DNA from: Maribacter sp. MMG018
GTDB taxonomy: Bacteria; Bacteroidota; Bacteroidia; Flavobacteriales; Flavobacteriaceae
NCBI RefSeq assembly: GCF_018100785.1
Contig: NZ_JAGJEC010000002.1
Location: 1,178,001 to 1,242,000, forward strand
DNA length: 64,000 bases
Direction of reading: 5' to 3'
Every line of letters begins with the position of its first letter. The first letter of the stretch is position 1. The notes under the pieces were generated by a model. It was given only the letters and a program-made list of their open reading frames with translations, was not told the DNA's origin and did no database searches. Positions 44,234 through 53,714 of the stretch are shown here, one piece after another. A program made the translations under genes and the position numbers.

Positions 44234-45328
44234 TCATTTAAGGAATTCGTTTAAAAATGCCATTGCAAATTTTGAGTTCAATACATTTCCTTTTCCTAAA
44301 TCAAATGGTTCGCTTAAATCTTGGCTGTTTGCTAAAATCACTAAAGTCAAATCCTTTTCAAGAACTTTGAGGTATAGTCCCGAATAAGCGTTTGGTTGTA
44401 ACCCATAATGCCAAACCAAAGTGTATCCTTTATATTTCTGTATAAACCAACCATAACCGTAGGGCGAAAGACTTTTGTCTGCCAATTCAAATGGCTTTAG
44501 TACTTTCTCTCTACTTTTTTTTGAGATAATTTTGTTATTGTCAAAAGCTTTGTCAAACAGTAATAAATCATAGGTTGAAAAAACAAGTCCAGCTCCTGCG
44601 TTTAAATCAGGGTCAGGAAATTCAACTCTTTCAAAAATTTCGTTATCATCAATTTTATAAGGCAAGGCAATTTTATCCAATATCGTTTTTTTTGATTCGT
44701 CCAATTGCGAGGATGCTGAATTTTGTAAATTCAGTTTTTCAATTATCAAACTGTCAACCCATTTATCAAATTTTTGATGCGTTGCAACTTCTACGGCATC
44801 AGAGAGCATTCCATAAAGAAATCCATTGTACTTATAAGCTGTTCCGGGAATATTTTCAGCCGTGTGTGATAGATGGTGTTTGAGCAAGATGTCATCTCGT
44901 TCAGGACGATACTTATTTAAGAGAAAGGAATATTCTGGCATTTCTTCATCGAAATATCCAAGTATCCTTGTACAACTACCTAAATAATCTGGATAATAGT
45001 CTTTTATTTTCCAATTTAAATCAATCTTTCCTTCTTCGGCCAGGTGCATAAAGATTGTTGAAAAAATCGGTTTAGTCAATGAAGCTATTCGTAAAGGTGT
45101 ATCTCCTGTCATTGGAATTTTTTGCTCAACGTTGGCCAGTCCAAAACCTTTGATTAATTGTATTGAATCATTGATAGAAATGCCTACGCTAATTCCTGGG
45201 ATTTTATATTCTGTTCGTAAAGAATCAACTTGCTGCTCAAACTTTGCAATTTTATTTATTTCATTTTTTTTCTGCGATTTACACGAAACAAAAAGAATGA
45301 CACAAAAAAGTAGGATTAATTTATTCAT
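44234..45328 (-). CDS. Beta-lactamase-related serine hydrolase lipoprotein
   Basis: 364 residues. Lipobox in LILLFCVILFVSC. Class C-like fold: SxxK motif SLTK (Ser83, Lys86), Tyr in YKYNGF (YxN), and HxG as WHYGLQ in the C-terminal part. Related families are esterases, DD-peptidases and class C beta-lactamases; the sequence does not tell which. Exported lipoprotein. Single-gene cassette with 8-base complementary ends. Confidence 0.88.
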   Translation of the reverse strand: MNKLILLFCVILFVSCKSQKKNEINKIAKFEQQVDSLRTEYKIPGISVGISINDSIQLIKGFGLANVEQKIPMTGDTPLRIASLTKPIFSTIFMHLAEEGKIDLNWKIKDYYPDYLGSCTRILGYFDEEMPEYSFLLNKYRPERDDILLKHHLSHTAENIPGTAYKYNGFLYGMLSDAVEVATHQKFDKWVDSLIIEKLNLQNSASSQLDESKKTILDKIALPYKIDDNEIFERVEFPDPDLNAGAGLVFSTYDLLLFDKAFDNNKIISKKSREKVLKPFELADKSLSPYGYGWFIQKYKGYTLVWHYGLQPNAYSGLYLKVLEKDLTLVILANSQDLSEPFDLGKGNVLNSKFAMAFLNEFLK

Positions 45329-45347
45329 TGTTGGTTTTTTCCTATTT

Positions 45348-45568
45348 CAGGTAACGGTTGCCCTATGAACAGTACGGGAGCAAACTAGCGTTTACTTTCC
45401 GTTCAGCGATTAGCCAAAACCTTTTGTTTTGGTTTTTCTTTTCCTTGTTTAAAGCTAATTTTGAATATTTCGCTGACGCGTAATTTTCAATTCAGCGACT
45501 TCATAAATATACACAGACCTTTCGGTTTCGCCCTAAAGTCCGCATTACGTTTAGGTTGTGTTAGGCAA
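45348..45568 (-). other. attC-like site 24 (long type)
   Basis: R'' TTGCCTAAC+AC at 45560-45568, R' GTTACCTG preceded by C at 45348-45355. Contains CATAAATATACACAGACC. R'' matches 46278-46285 apart from one inserted base. Confidence 0.7.
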
Positions 45569-45570
45569 CG

Positions 45571-46266
45571 TTATTTATAATATTCGATTGTAACATCCGT
45601 GTCTTCATATTTGATACAATTTTGATTTTGGTCAAATTTTAAACAATCGTATTGAATCGAGCTCCATATGCTATTATCTAATAGGCTGACTGTTTTTCCT
45701 TTTACCATTTTCCCATCTTGGTATTCAATAACATTTTTGAATGAAGTATTTCGTTGATAAAGGTTTTGTTGAATCAGGTTCCCGTTTTTGTCATATAAAA
45801 ACTCAATTATTTCTTCGGGAAATATTCGATATCGAACTTTTATTGAATCAGACAAAGGTCTTTCCCAAGCTCTGAATTCCATTTGTCTGTAAAGTTTTCC
45901 CTTGTTATTGAGTTTGTTTTCAAATATTGATTTGGTTACAATTTCCCTTTCTGAATTATAATAGTCTTTAGATATTAAAAAGTTTTTTTTGTCATACGAG
46001 AAAACGAATATTTGACTTAATTCATTTGAACTGTACTGTCTTTGTTCTTTAATCATTCCATTCTTGTTGAAGAAATATTCATTATCAATAAATCCGAGTT
46101 CTTCATCTGAATCTTCAGGCTCTCTTTCCTCATTATTTTGATTAATGAACTTTAAATATTTGACATTTCCCAACAATCCAATTTTGCTGAGATCGGTCAG
46201 ACAATTTTTCTTTGCCGCACAACTTGATAAAAAAACAAGAATTATAATCAGGATTAGATTTCGCAT
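45571..46266 (-). CDS. Lipoprotein with YD/MORN-like repeats
   Basis: 231 residues from ATG 46266 (MRNLILIIILVFLSSCAAKK), chosen for its lipobox over an upstream start that overlaps the site. The body has repeated FxKNGxxxEQxxYxxN / YDKNGNLIQQNLYQ units resembling YD/RHS or toxin_YwqK-like strands. Exported lipoprotein, unknown role. Single-gene cassette. Confidence 0.7.
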   Translation of the reverse strand: MRNLILIIILVFLSSCAAKKNCLTDLSKIGLLGNVKYLKFINQNNEEREPEDSDEELGFIDNEYFFNKNGMIKEQRQYSSNELSQIFVFSYDKKNFLISKDYYNSEREIVTKSIFENKLNNKGKLYRQMEFRAWERPLSDSIKVRYRIFPEEIIEFLYDKNGNLIQQNLYQRNTSFKNVIEYQDGKMVKGKTVSLLDNSIWSSIQYDCLKFDQNQNCIKYEDTDVTIEYYK

Positions 46267-46277
46267 TTGTTTTAATG

Positions 46278-46410
46278 TTGCCAACGGTAACGTATAAGAA
46301 TAGTAGCGGATTTTATGCACTTACTTTTCGGATTGTTACTGTCGTTTGATTTATATATTTCACTTTCGTTTTAGCGATTAAACCACTATTATTATACAAT
46401 GTTGTGCCCA
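46278..46410 (-). other. attC-like site 25
   Basis: R'' TGGGCACAAC at 46401-46410, R' GTTGGCAA preceded by C at 46278-46285. 133 bases; interior unlike the main classes. Confidence 0.65.
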
Positions 46411-46415
46411 GTAAT

Positions 46416-47714
46416 TTATTCAAATTTAGAATTTAAAAACTCTTTTAAACCTTTAAAATTATCTCCACCACCACAAGTTCGATACAAGATGTTTAATTCA
46501 GAGTCCATTATAATAAAAGTTGGGAAGCATTCAACTCTTAAGCCATTAATGATTGGTGATGACATATCTCCAGATTTTGGTTTCCCTCTAATTATTCCAT
46601 TATACCAATCCATTTCGTTTTTTTCGGTATATTCAATTACAGGTTTTGGGTCTAATTCAAAAGCTAAACTAACAAACTGCATTTGGTTGTTGAATTGTTG
46701 ATGTAATTTTACTAAATCAGGTGTAAGTTCTTTACAAGGTGCACACCAAGTACCCCAAAAGTCAAGAAATAAAAATCCTTTTTGTTCTGCTAAGTCTTTA
46801 ATGTTTGTTGAGTTGCCATATAGGTCATTGACCAAATAGTTTTTTGAAACCTCATTTGTTCTGAATCCATATATACTTCCAATACTATCAATTTCGTTAA
46901 TTATTAAACTTGCTGGATTACTAGTCAAACTGTCTATTTTGAAATATTTATCGTATAGTTTCACTGTATCTTTTAGCTTAAATTTAGAAAACAACGGATG
47001 ATTTGGTGGATAAAAAACGGTATCGGATTTTTTAAAAATGATTTCATTTCCAAAAAGACCTTTGTTTACACCTACACCATATTCTTTTTCGTCCACATTA
47101 AACGTCCCATACAAAAAATCGTGTTTTAAAGCAGCTAATTGTAAACTATGCTTAAACTTTTCTTTTTCTGTTTCTTGTTTATATGTAAAATAATCTGGTG
47201 CTGGTAAAAATTGTAGATAGGTTTTTTGCTTGTAAAATTTGTTTGCTGAAAATTTTGTTACGATGAATTTTTTTACATCAAATGAATCACGATAATTTTC
47301 TTTTTCAGTAACGTTTTTACTAAACTCTACTATTTCATCATCACTAAAGTCCTTGTTGTTGTTAAGGTCTATGACATAATACTGCTTGCCTTTATTGAAA
47401 CCACTTAATAAATAAATTTTGTTATTTGCTGAATCTACGGTTTCTTGATTTATTTCTCCTTTTTTAATAGCGTTTTTCATATCACGATAGTTAATCGTGT
47501 TTAAATACATTACAAAAGAGCTGTCATTGTTTATAATTCCTTTAAATTCATTTTTTATAGAACCTACATATTGTAGTGGACTCATTGATTTAGAGAATGG
47601 GTTGTCAATTTTACTGACACTTAAATCCGCAACTATTGTGGATGAAATGTTTTCTTTTTTAGAACAGGAAATTATAATCAAAAAAAATCCTAGTAAGAAT
47701 ATTTTAGTTTTCAT
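46416..47714 (-). CDS. TlpA-type thioredoxin-fold lipoprotein
   Basis: 432 residues. Lipobox FFLIIISC, a long unassigned N-terminal part (20-290), then a thioredoxin-like domain with FLDFWGTWCAPCKELTPDLV (CxxC at Cys324/Cys327) and the cis-Pro loop VECFPTFIIMD. Periplasmic disulfide reductase of the AhpC/TSA-TlpA group, as found in many flavobacterial lipoproteins. Partner protein unknown. Single-gene cassette. Confidence 0.88.
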   Translation of the reverse strand: MKTKIFLLGFFLIIISCSKKENISSTIVADLSVSKIDNPFSKSMSPLQYVGSIKNEFKGIINNDSSFVMYLNTINYRDMKNAIKKGEINQETVDSANNKIYLLSGFNKGKQYYVIDLNNNKDFSDDEIVEFSKNVTEKENYRDSFDVKKFIVTKFSANKFYKQKTYLQFLPAPDYFTYKQETEKEKFKHSLQLAALKHDFLYGTFNVDEKEYGVGVNKGLFGNEIIFKKSDTVFYPPNHPLFSKFKLKDTVKLYDKYFKIDSLTSNPASLIINEIDSIGSIYGFRTNEVSKNYLVNDLYGNSTNIKDLAEQKGFLFLDFWGTWCAPCKELTPDLVKLHQQFNNQMQFVSLAFELDPKPVIEYTEKNEMDWYNGIIRGKPKSGDMSSPIINGLRVECFPTFIIMDSELNILYRTCGGGDNFKGLKEFLNSKFE

Positions 47715-47740
47715 TTAATCGATTTGGTAGTTTTTATTGT

Positions 47741-47873
47741 GTACAACGGTCTCGGTTATGCCTAGTTGCGTGGTTTAGCACTTAACGTTACAAGTAAACA
47801 CCAAGCTGAAAATCCGCGAAGATTTTCAGAAGTAGGCGATAACAAGCAATTACCTATAGCCATTGTTGTAGCC
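47741..47873 (-). other. attC-like site 26 (medium type)
   Basis: R'' GGCTACAAC+AA at 47865-47873, R' GTTGTAC preceded by C at 47741-47747. Interior ACAAGTAAACACCAAGCTGA and arms TGGCTATAGG; near-identical to the site at 49933. Confidence 0.8.
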
Positions 47874-47883
47874 AGTTATTTTA

Positions 47884-49926
47884 TTAATTCAATATTTTTC
47901 CGTTCTCATCAAATAATTTAAAGCTTTTATATGATGTTGATAGAAATGATTTTTCTTCTTTAGTCATTAAGTCTTCGAATTTATAACCTGGTAACTCAAA
48001 GCCTTTAGGTATTCCTAACATCAATAAGTTTCCATTATTTAATAAAACAAAGCGTACATATTTTCTTTTCGGAAATGACACATATAAAGAAATTGCATTT
48101 TCAAAGTCTAATTCGTCTACTAATTCCATTGGCATATCTTCGGTCACTCTGTTTCTGTGATTAACAAATGACTTGTCGGTTGTGAATTTTATGTAAACCC
48201 TATTTTCTTTATTATCGTTGATGATTTTTTGTAAGAATGAATGTTCCTCAACACGAGATTTCAATTCGCTTTTTTTGTCTATAAAATTTTGAAGTGGTGT
48301 TATTTCTTCTCCAATTGCCATTGTCAAGTCGTAAATAATCTTTCCGTCAGATTTTTTGTCAATAAGTTCAGCTTGCCAGCAATCGCCATCAAAACTGTAA
48401 GAGCTAATGTGTGCTATAATTGACGATTTAACATCAAAATTATCTAGCTCTTCTTTCTCACGATAAAGTAAATCGTAAAGTTGTTTGTTTGGGTTTTCTA
48501 TTCGAGATTTTAATTCTATTGGAAGTAATGGTACTAAATTTTGAATATCTTTTTCCAACTCTGTTTTTTTGATACTATCTTTTATAAAGTATTGATAGTT
48601 TTTGAGTGTATTATAAAAATGTAGCTTGTTAAAAGCATCAATTTCTTCGTCTTTAATTATTTCGAAAGTTTTATTCTCGAAATATTCTTGTTTGTCAGAA
48701 TTTAAGTTAGCATATGCTTTTGCGATTTTGCTACCATCTGAAAAATAGTGTTTTCGAGTTGCATCTTCAATTCTAACATTGGAACCCAATAAGATTTTAT
48801 CAATATCTAAACCAAGTTTTGCAAGCTCTTCGATATAAGTTTTTCTAACGTTCGAAGCAATATTACTATTTGCATTTCTAGAAACGTTATCATTCATCAC
48901 ATTTAAGAATGACTTAATAAAAACGTCCCAATTTTGAGTTTTGGAAGCTAAACTTGCAATCCTTTTTTGTTGAATGATTGGACCATTATCGAAACTACAA
49001 GTTCCAACCTGTCTATTTAGTCTCATTAATTCTAAAGCTCTTTTTTTGGAAATTAATTGTGCGGTAAAGTCCTCTAAATCTCCATTAGAAACTTTATTTT
49101 CTTCTGCATATTCTAACGCCTCAATTAAGAGTTTTTTGAAATTTTGGTCATTAGTATAAAGGCTATCTGCAAATATTTCTTTTTTAGATTGCCACTCATT
49201 TAATTCCTTTCTTCGGGTAATGAAATCTTGCTCTTTTTTGTAAGGTGGTTTGTTGGTTTTTAGTTCGTAATAATTTACTAATGAGTCAATGATAGTTCTT
49301 TTATATGTTCTAAATCCATTTGATTTATTGTCACTATCATAAAAAATAGAGGTTTCTGGCCTCACTATTAAATCAGTATAGTTAATCCAATCCGAAAGTC
49401 TTTTTGGAAGGTTAATCGAATTGAATTGATTATTCAAATAAAAGCCACGAATTGTGGTTATACTATCTCTTTTGTTTGTATAACTAGAGTAAAAATATTT
49501 TAAGTTATTTTGGTTAAGGGAATCATTAAATGACAGTATAATGCCGTGGTTTTGATTGTTCGCAATTTCAAAAGATTTTATTTCTAATTTCTTTTCATTT
49601 TTATAATCGGAATAAACGTTTTTTATTACCAGTAAATCATTGTCAATTTGTAATCCTTTGAATTTATTTTGTATTTGTTCTAGGTTCTCTGATTTTTTTA
49701 ATTCGGCAAGAAAATTTTTTGGGTCTTTAGTAATGATTTCAAAATAACTAGCTGATGCTTGTGGTAGAGAGTAAAAATTAGGTATTTCACTTCGACTGTA
49801 ATTCCCTTCCAAGTCATTAATAATGGAATCAAGTTTTGGAATATCACTTTCGCTAATTATTGAATTTTGACAGAAAACATTTCCTGAAATCAATAATATT
49901 AGTAGTATGTAAAATGATTTTCTCAT
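47884..49926 (-). CDS. Large exported protein, unknown function
   Basis: 680 residues from ATG 49926 (MRKSFYILLILLISGNVFCQ), the first start with a proper signal peptide; the longer start overlaps the core. Mature part is helix-rich in the middle (about 240-450) and beta-rich at the end (AISLYVSFPKRKYVRFVLL). No family recognised. It is the longest gene in the arrays. Single-gene cassette. Confidence 0.75.
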   Translation of the reverse strand: MRKSFYILLILLISGNVFCQNSIISESDIPKLDSIINDLEGNYSRSEIPNFYSLPQASASYFEIITKDPKNFLAELKKSENLEQIQNKFKGLQIDNDLLVIKNVYSDYKNEKKLEIKSFEIANNQNHGIILSFNDSLNQNNLKYFYSSYTNKRDSITTIRGFYLNNQFNSINLPKRLSDWINYTDLIVRPETSIFYDSDNKSNGFRTYKRTIIDSLVNYYELKTNKPPYKKEQDFITRRKELNEWQSKKEIFADSLYTNDQNFKKLLIEALEYAEENKVSNGDLEDFTAQLISKKRALELMRLNRQVGTCSFDNGPIIQQKRIASLASKTQNWDVFIKSFLNVMNDNVSRNANSNIASNVRKTYIEELAKLGLDIDKILLGSNVRIEDATRKHYFSDGSKIAKAYANLNSDKQEYFENKTFEIIKDEEIDAFNKLHFYNTLKNYQYFIKDSIKKTELEKDIQNLVPLLPIELKSRIENPNKQLYDLLYREKEELDNFDVKSSIIAHISSYSFDGDCWQAELIDKKSDGKIIYDLTMAIGEEITPLQNFIDKKSELKSRVEEHSFLQKIINDNKENRVYIKFTTDKSFVNHRNRVTEDMPMELVDELDFENAISLYVSFPKRKYVRFVLLNNGNLLMLGIPKGFELPGYKFEDLMTKEEKSFLSTSYKSFKLFDENGKILN

Positions 49927-49932
49927 AATTGT

Positions 49933-50064
49933 GTACAACGGTTGGGCTAAGCGTAGTTGCGTGGTTTAGCGATTAACTTTGCAAGTACACACCAAACTGA
50001 AAATCCGCAAGGATTTTCAGAAGTAGGCGATAACAAGCAATTACCTATAGCCATTGTTGTAGCC
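49933..50064 (-). other. attC-like site 27 (medium type)
   Basis: R'' GGCTACAAC+AA at 50056-50064, R' GTTGTAC preceded by C at 49933-49939. The left arm is GGGCTAAGCG as in site 20. Right half identical to site 26. Confidence 0.8.
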
Positions 50065-50066
50065 AG

Positions 50067-50744
50067 TTATTTTTCTGTTCTGTATTCTCCCTCTTTCAAT
50101 TCAGGAAGCCCAATTTTTTTTCGTTCAATGTTTGTACTGTCAATATTTTCAATAAATGGTGGAACAATAGAGTTTGTTTTAGGATCAAATTCATCTCCTG
50201 TTCCATAAAGTTGATTTTTTCCAAAAGCTTTTTTTCTCATATTATCAACATAAGTTGCAAATTTGATAGGTTCCATTCTATTTGCTTTTACTTCTTCCAT
50301 AAGTAAAGCTTGCATTTTATCAATAGTTTCTTTTGGTGTATGGAATAGAAATAACATTGGGTCAATTACAGAGTCTAATTTGGTTTTGCTCAACCATCCA
50401 TATTCTTTTGTTATTTCGTAAAGACGATTAGTATTTCTCAAATCAATTTTGTTCTGAATATTCCAAAGTGAATCCTCTTGTTTTTTAGTTAATTCTGATT
50501 TATGTGATTGCATAAAAGAGATATATTCTTGAGTAGTTAGTTCTTTTGTGCTGTCAATTAACTTTTGGTCAAATGTTCCTAATGAAACATAAGATCTATT
50601 TAGTTGATCTTTTTCTTTCATCTCTTTGAATTCAGCTATTAATTCTGCCTTTATGGAATCCGTTAGTTCTTTTTTATTTTCCTTTTTCTCTTTACAGGAA
50701 ATAAGAGAAATTAAAATGGTTGAAATCAATATTATTTTTTTCAT
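50067..50744 (-). CDS. Lipoprotein, unknown function
   Basis: 225 residues. MKKIILISTILISLISC lipobox followed by a Lys/Glu-rich charged tether (KEKKENKKELTDSIK). Body largely helical, with DSLWNIQNKIDLRNTNRLYE and GDEFDPKTNSIVPPF. No family recognised. Single-gene cassette. Confidence 0.75.
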   Translation of the reverse strand: MKKIILISTILISLISCKEKKENKKELTDSIKAELIAEFKEMKEKDQLNRSYVSLGTFDQKLIDSTKELTTQEYISFMQSHKSELTKKQEDSLWNIQNKIDLRNTNRLYEITKEYGWLSKTKLDSVIDPMLFLFHTPKETIDKMQALLMEEVKANRMEPIKFATYVDNMRKKAFGKNQLYGTGDEFDPKTNSIVPPFIENIDSTNIERKKIGLPELKEGEYRTEK

Positions 50745-50765
50745 AATCTGCGTTTTATAATTACT

Positions 50766-50832
50766 TACAACGTTTTGGCTATGAGCAGTAGCGTCCCGCA
50801 GGGCGCTATTGCTTATAGGTTTTGTTAGCTGC
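50766..50832 (-). other. attC-like site 28 (short type)
   Basis: 67 bases. R'' GCAGCTAAC+AA at 50824-50832, R' GTTGTAA preceded by C at 50766-50772. Arms CTATGAGCAGTAGCG (50780-50794) and CGCTATTGCTTATAG (50805-50819) pair with two wobble positions; inner CCC/GGG closes a tiny loop. The R'' core also supplies the TAA stop of the gene 50825-51781. Best example of a short site. Confidence 0.85.
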
Positions 50833-51781
50833 TGGCTTTTTTTAGCTCTGATATTTGATTTAAAAGTTTAATAGTAATTTCTCCTAAACAAATTGAGTCA
50901 GAAGGTTTAATTATGATGCGTTCTCCCACTTGATATTTGTTGTCTCCAGTTTTTTCGATATACTTTGAGTCTACAATTCCACCTTTGTGTTCTAACAAAT
51001 GTCTTTTTTGTGTGTAAAAATGGAGATGCTTTATTTCAGATTGTGTTAACCAATCCTTGTAGCCCTTTCCAAGCAACGAAACCCATAGTTTATTGCTTTT
51101 TTCAACATTCTGAAATGCATTAAATGGAGCATTTTTTTCCGATAATGAGTTGTAGATTGACTCACTATAATTTTGGAGAGTACCTACTATTTCTGATATG
51201 GATTTTTCAACAATAGACTTGGTTATAATTGTTGCTTCATCTTTATTCAAGCTCGTCTCCAGAGTTTCTTGGATTATTGCTATGTTATTAGCATTTGATA
51301 TTATTTTTTCAATAGCTTTTCTAGCATTAACTTCAATATTATTATCCCCACAAGATGGACAAAAATAGGCAGAGCCAACTACTGAGTATCTGCAATTACA
51401 TTTTTCACATTTTATGTTTAATTCAAATTCGGGTCTTGGTTTTATGGAAATATTTTTTCCAGTTGTTGAGTAGCCATAATCCCAAAGTTCTTTTATTGAT
51501 TTTTTTAAATCGCCAATCACTTCATTGTTTTGTTCAATAGTTAAATAGCTTTTAGCCTCTGAGTTATTCTTGCAAAAAGGACAAAAAACCTCTTCATCTC
51601 TTACAATGTTTAACCAATCTTCTTTGTGTATTTTAAAAAGAGATTCACATTCACTTTTGGGACATTGCCTATCAATCATTCCATTTTTGTCAGGGGTAAT
51701 TGGGATTGATATTTTGGATATATTTTCAATGTCTTGTTGAAACCTTTCCATTTTTTTTAGCATATCCTTTATTGTGCCCAT
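50825..51781 (-). CDS. Double zinc-ribbon protein, unknown function
   Basis: 318 residues, cytoplasmic. Two Cys4 zinc ribbons: Cys40/Cys45 with Cys67/Cys70 (CPKSEC...CPFC), and CEKCNCRYS with FCPSCG at about 125-148. The C-terminal half (170-318) is helical with a conserved-looking SEIKHLHFYTQKRHLLEHKG (HxxxH-type) and ends in leucine repeats. The function is not recognised; similarity to nucleic-acid or RNA-processing ribbons is only general. Cassette next to the GHKL-nuclease fusion. Confidence 0.75.
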   Translation of the reverse strand: MGTIKDMLKKMERFQQDIENISKISIPITPDKNGMIDRQCPKSECESLFKIHKEDWLNIVRDEEVFCPFCKNNSEAKSYLTIEQNNEVIGDLKKSIKELWDYGYSTTGKNISIKPRPEFELNIKCEKCNCRYSVVGSAYFCPSCGDNNIEVNARKAIEKIISNANNIAIIQETLETSLNKDEATIITKSIVEKSISEIVGTLQNYSESIYNSLSEKNAPFNAFQNVEKSNKLWVSLLGKGYKDWLTQSEIKHLHFYTQKRHLLEHKGGIVDSKYIEKTGDNKYQVGERIIIKPSDSICLGEITIKLLNQISELKKASS

Positions 51782-51809
51782 TTTCTAATTTTAGTTCTGT
51801 TTTTAGGTT

Positions 51810-51944
51810 GCATATAACGTCTCGGCTATGCGTAGTGCGGGATTTCAAGGCACTTCACATTCCGTTTAGCACTTAGCTTATTTAATGTAATCACTTTCAT
51901 ATTAGCACTTTTGCCCGCATTACGTATAGCCGTTGTTGGGGCAT
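51810..51944 (-). other. attC-like site 29
   Basis: R'' ATGCCCCAAC+AA at 51935-51944, R' GTTATATGC preceded by C at 51810-51818. The clearest long hairpin: CGGCTATGCGTAGTGCGGG (51823-51841) pairs with CCCGCATTACGTATAGCCG (51914-51932), 17 of 19 Watson-Crick. Confidence 0.85.
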
Positions 51945-51950
51945 CGTGTT

Positions 51951-53696
51951 TTATTCTTTTTTCAATTCTTCTAACATCCATTCTAGTCGATTCCTTGCTG
52001 AACTTATACAGTCCAAATAACTCATATAAATAATATCTGACTGAACGGATTTAATTGTTTTGTCAATCTTCCCTCCCATGAGAATTATATCTATGGGTTG
52101 ATTGCCAAAATATTCTGCTAACTCGTCTTTGTATTTTAATGCTTGGGCTTCTGTATCTCTAGTTAACGTGAAACTTGGTCTTTTAAATTCTATAAGAAGT
52201 AATCTTCGACTGACTGTCCTTGAAAGAAATAAATCTGGTCTTTTCTTAGAGTTTTTACCCTTATACTTTTTATCAAGCATGTTTTTAATAGCAGTCTTCA
52301 AATTAGTGTCAGAAAAGAGTACGGAATAATCATCTCCAAGAATCCAAGTACTTTTCTCTAAAGCTTCATGAATATGTTTTTCCAATGTCTTTGGGTCGTG
52401 TATGAGAATGGAAAGTTCATCCAAGTACTTTAGTCTATTAATTGCTTGACTCGTGACAATACTCATTTCTAAAAGCCCGAATTCTGAAAGAGCACCCGCA
52501 AATTTTTCTATATCATGGTTTTCAGTTTCTTTGATATTTGAAACGATATCCCAATAATGGTCTTTTTCCATTGCAGAAACCATAACTGAAATTACAGTAT
52601 TTATTCGGTCTTCAGTTTCGCCATAGAACTTTTCAAGAGTCTTGTATAATGCCTTTTTGGCGAATGGTTGCTTAAATTCGGGAAGCTTTGATAGTTCTTT
52701 ATTTATTTTCCTTTGATACCTGGCTCTAGCCATTTTCATGTCTGTTGCAAAAACTTCATCAACAGATTTTTTAACGTTTTTAGTGGCATCGTCTAGAATA
52801 GTTTTATAGAGTTTGCTATTCTCAATAATAGCACCATGATCAGCTGTAACATCGTCTTCCAAATCATCACAAATTATTTCGCCATAAATTCGATTCTTTA
52901 ATTTCTTGGGAATTAAATCATCATCATTTAATAGATTTTGAGGTCGACCTATAATCTTGTTATTTACTCTTGTTACAATTCCTGCTTGTTTTATTGGCTT
53001 TGGTGTTATGGTATATTTTAAAACAGCTTCCTTTCCTTCGTGAATAATTTTCTTTTCATAAGTTTTACCAGCTAAGTCTTCAACTCCTAGCTTTTCATTG
53101 TTAATGAAAAGTTCAAAATCATGTTCCCGACCGTAGTCCCACATAAGAATTTCGCCTAGTCTAGTTGGATTTGGAAAATCTAAGTTTTGATTAAGTCCAA
53201 ACAGAGTTATTATAGTTCCGTGTTTTTCTTTGTCGCAAGATTCTGTCTCTATGAATAAAGGCACTTTTTCAAGGTCATAATTTCCTTTAGCAAGTTCGGA
53301 CTTATTAATTTTAAGTGTTGTTTTTACTCCATTAGAAAAAGTCTCAATCTGCATTATTTCAGCGACCATAAGACCTGAGAATTTACCGATACCTTTTCTG
53401 CCTTTTACTTTTCGTTTCTTCTTGAATGTCGTATCACCTTTTCTACTTGTCCGACTATTAGCAACGTTTAAATATTCTGAACGAACTTCATTTTCTTTCA
53501 TGCCTGAACCATTGTCAGCAACAATTATTTTCGGGTCTGGTGTCAATTCTTTTGGCAAGAAAATTTCAACCTTTTCAGAGTCCGCATCATATGCGTTGTC
53601 GATAAGTTCTTTAATAGCATCTTCGGTCGAACGATACGTTTCACCTAACAGTTCGGCTAATTTGGTGTCTACTTTGAAGAATGCTTGTTTACTCAT
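51951..53696 (-). CDS. GHKL ATPase fused to PD-(D/E)XK-like nuclease domain
   Basis: 581 residues. N-terminal Hsp90/MORC-type ATPase: N-box KELIDNAYDAD (Glu30, Asn34), G1 DNGSGM (61-66), G2 GRKGIGKFSG (99-108) then a transducer-like region. Residues 300-460 are helical. The C-terminal 95 residues have RPDLFLSR then LLLIEFKRP (Asp488, Glu503, Lys505) and a following Gln/Tyr helix, the pattern of a PD-(D/E)XK nuclease of the Shedu/DUF4263 type. An ATP-regulated nuclease, possibly anti-phage, is inferred. First cassette of the large array. Confidence 0.8.
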   Translation of the reverse strand: MSKQAFFKVDTKLAELLGETYRSTEDAIKELIDNAYDADSEKVEIFLPKELTPDPKIIVADNGSGMKENEVRSEYLNVANSRTSRKGDTTFKKKRKVKGRKGIGKFSGLMVAEIMQIETFSNGVKTTLKINKSELAKGNYDLEKVPLFIETESCDKEKHGTIITLFGLNQNLDFPNPTRLGEILMWDYGREHDFELFINNEKLGVEDLAGKTYEKKIIHEGKEAVLKYTITPKPIKQAGIVTRVNNKIIGRPQNLLNDDDLIPKKLKNRIYGEIICDDLEDDVTADHGAIIENSKLYKTILDDATKNVKKSVDEVFATDMKMARARYQRKINKELSKLPEFKQPFAKKALYKTLEKFYGETEDRINTVISVMVSAMEKDHYWDIVSNIKETENHDIEKFAGALSEFGLLEMSIVTSQAINRLKYLDELSILIHDPKTLEKHIHEALEKSTWILGDDYSVLFSDTNLKTAIKNMLDKKYKGKNSKKRPDLFLSRTVSRRLLLIEFKRPSFTLTRDTEAQALKYKDELAEYFGNQPIDIILMGGKIDKTIKSVQSDIIYMSYLDCISSARNRLEWMLEELKKE

Positions 53697-53714
53697 GGTT
53701 TCGTTTTTTACATG

